64,000 nucleotides of DNA from NCBI GenBank assembly GCA_963739435.1, contig CAVUAN010000015.1:1-64000 (forward strand). The letters are read 5' to 3'. How positions within the stretch are numbered: the stretch's first letter is position 1; the number at the start of each line of letters is the position of its first letter. This document shows positions 62,843 to 64,000 of the stretch, piece by piece. This DNA comes from CAVUAN01 sp963739435. Its GTDB lineage: Bacteria; Acidobacteriota; Thermoanaerobaculia; UBA5066; Gp7-AA6. The notes under the pieces are model-generated. The model made no database searches. It was not told the DNA's origin and was given only the letters and a program-made list of their open reading frames with translations. Position numbers and translations under genes: made by a program.

Positions 62843-64000
62843 GCCGAGGGAGCCGGCCTCGCCGCGAGGATCTCGGCCTGGATCGAGCCCGCGCGGTCGC
62901 GACCCAGGCGGTAATGAACTTCGAGGGGCAGCGGCCGGGAGAGAAGGGGCTCGAGCAGCTCCCGCTCCCACGTGATCGCTTTCGTCGACTGGCGGCCGTT
63001 TCGCAGGCGCCCCCGAAGCCCCTTCTCACCGAGCTCCCGGAAGGGACCCTCGGCCTCGACCGGGCTGGCGCGGAAGACCGGGCGGGGATTGGCCATCCCG
63101 TGGGGCTCCAGAAGCGCGAGCGAGCGGAGAAGGCCGTCGTCGGCAGCGCCCAGCGGCAGGTCCGCATCGGCCTCGCGCACGCGCGTCAGGGCTCCCCGAG
63201 GCACACGGGCCGCAAAGACAGCGCGGGCCGCTTCGCGCAACGCCGGCAGCCGGGCGGCGGGCAGGCTTCCGCCGACGGCCTGGTCGTGGCCGCCGAATTC
63301 GTCGAAGAGATCCTCGATCTCTTTCAGCGTGCCGTGGAGCGACACCCCCGGGATGCTCCGCCCGGAGCCCGATGCCCGGTCCCCGTCGATACCGAAGAGC
63401 AGAACGGGTCTGTGGAATTCCCGCGCCAGGCGCGAGGCCGCGATGCCGAGCACGCCCCGGTGCCATGCCGCGTCCCACTCGAAAAGGAGGACATCAGCTC
63501 CCGGATCGAAGTTCCGGGCGATGCGCTCCCTCGCCTCCCGCGCCACGCGCCGCTCGAGCGCCTGCCGCTCGACGTTGCGCGCCGAGAGCTCGCGCGCCGC
63601 TGCGGCGGCCCGTGCCGGGTCGCGCTCTTCGAGCAGCGCCAGGGCGATGGCGGCGGTATCGAGCCGACCCGCCGCGTTCAGCCGCGGGGCGACCCGGAAG
63701 GCGATCTCCTCGGAGGTGGGCGCGCAGCCCTCCTCGACTCCCGCCTCGAGCAGGAGAGCCCGGAGCCCCGGAGCGCGGGCCGAGGCGAGGGCAGCGAGCC
63801 CGGCAGCCGCGATGATCCGATTCTCCCCCGAGAGCGGCACGAGATCCGCGATCGTGCCGAGGCAGGCCACGCGCAGCAGCGACTCGGTCGGAAGCTTTCG
63901 TCCGGCCCTCCGCGCGACGGCCTGCGGAGATCTTGAGAGCCACTCCCGCAGCCGCCAGGTCCTTGAAGGGATAGCCGCATCCCGGCTGCCGGGGATTGAC
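62839..64000 (-). CDS. recJ: single-stranded-DNA-specific exonuclease RecJ (5' end outside window, one frameshift)
   Basis: RecJ degrades single-stranded DNA 5' to 3' in recombination and mismatch repair. The visible part is the C-terminal two thirds: NPRQPGCGYPFKDLAAAGVA before the break and VACLGTIADLVPLSGENRI after it near 63930, then the DHHA1 domain with RVAPRLNAAGRLDTA and FDEFGGHDQAVGGSLPA, and the OB fold. One extra C in TCTCCGCAGG explains the break. The N-terminal DHH catalytic motifs lie beyond the window. It heads the conserved lptC/A-lptB-rpoN run. Confidence 0.88.
   Translation of the reverse strand, partial: SIPGSRDAAIPSRTWRLREWLSRSPQAVARRAGRKLPTESLLRVACLGTIADLVPLSGENRIIAAAGLAALASARAPGLRALLLEAGVEEGCAPTSEEIAFRVAPRLNAAGRLDTAAIALALLEERDPARAAAAARELSARNVERQALERRVAREARERIARNFDPGADVLLFEWDAAWHRGVLGIAASRLAREFHRPVLLFGIDGDRASGSGRSIPGVSLHGTLKEIEDLFDEFGGHDQAVGGSLPAARLPALREAARAVFAARVPRGALTRVREADADLPLGAADDGLLRSLALLEPHGMANPRPVFRASPVEAEGPFRELGEKGLRGRLRNGRQSTKAITWERELLEPLLSRPLPLEVHYRLGRDRAGSIQAEILAARPAPSA

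Overview
The window is a high-G+C bacterial chromosome segment, densely coded, with many genes overlapping by 4 bases (ATGA, GTGA, TTGA junctions). It encodes outer-membrane and LPS-transport machinery (Lpt proteins, an Omp85 protein, a DUF1302-like beta-barrel), so the cell is diderm. The gene order recJ-lptC/A-lptB-rpoN-hpf-hprK-rapZ-EIIA-HPr-EI and the fused Lpt proteins fit Acidobacteriota (possibly a Thermoanaerobaculia-like lineage). That placement is an inference from layout; there is no rRNA gene to confirm it. I see no rRNA, tRNA, CRISPR array, prophage or insertion sequence.

Layout. 1-3.1 kb: a Ser/Thr kinase cut by the window edge, a small lipoprotein and a serine hydrolase, all broken by several frameshifts. 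3.1-10.7 kb: an acetoacetyl-CoA/3-hydroxybutyryl-CoA/crotonyl-CoA operon with an unknown small protein and an isopropylmalate-synthase-like enzyme, then a tyrosine recombinase, a lytic transglycosylase, a threonine-dehydratase-like enzyme and a small secreted YXWGXW-type protein. 10.8-27.2 kb: the most unusual region. It holds a SPOR/beta-barrel outer-membrane protein, a Lol/MacB-like ABC transporter (ATPase plus two FtsX-type permeases), a LolA-like carrier, a radical SAM enzyme, an MGDG-synthase-like glycosyltransferase, an acyl-reductase-like SDR, and a compact type II fatty-acid/polyketide operon (enoyl reductase, KSIII, ketoreductase, dehydratase, ketosynthase, an unknown protein with an ACP-like motif, phosphopantetheinyl transferase, acyltransferase). 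I read this as a candidate system that makes a special lipid and moves it to the outer membrane.

27.2-36.3 kb: a SpoIIE/PP2C phosphatase, GMP synthase, an acetyltransferase, a FkbM methyltransferase, an aminotransferase, an amino-acid permease and an exported amidohydrolase. 36.4-46.5 kb (+): dnaE, a CCA-adding enzyme, rsmD, metK, ahcY and an Omp85 protein. 46.5-64 kb (-): an LptF-LptG fusion, parB, parA, a BFN-type nuclease, miaB, and the nitrogen/phosphotransfer and LPS cluster ending in a partial recJ.

A recurring feature is single-base frameshifts inside otherwise well-conserved genes (kinase, hydrolase, dehydratase, SPOR-barrel, ABC ATPase, cca, rsmD, BFN, lptB, lptC/A, recJ). Conserved motifs continue in another frame right after each break, and several breaks fall in or beside short homopolymers, so I treat them mainly as sequencing or assembly indels rather than gene decay.
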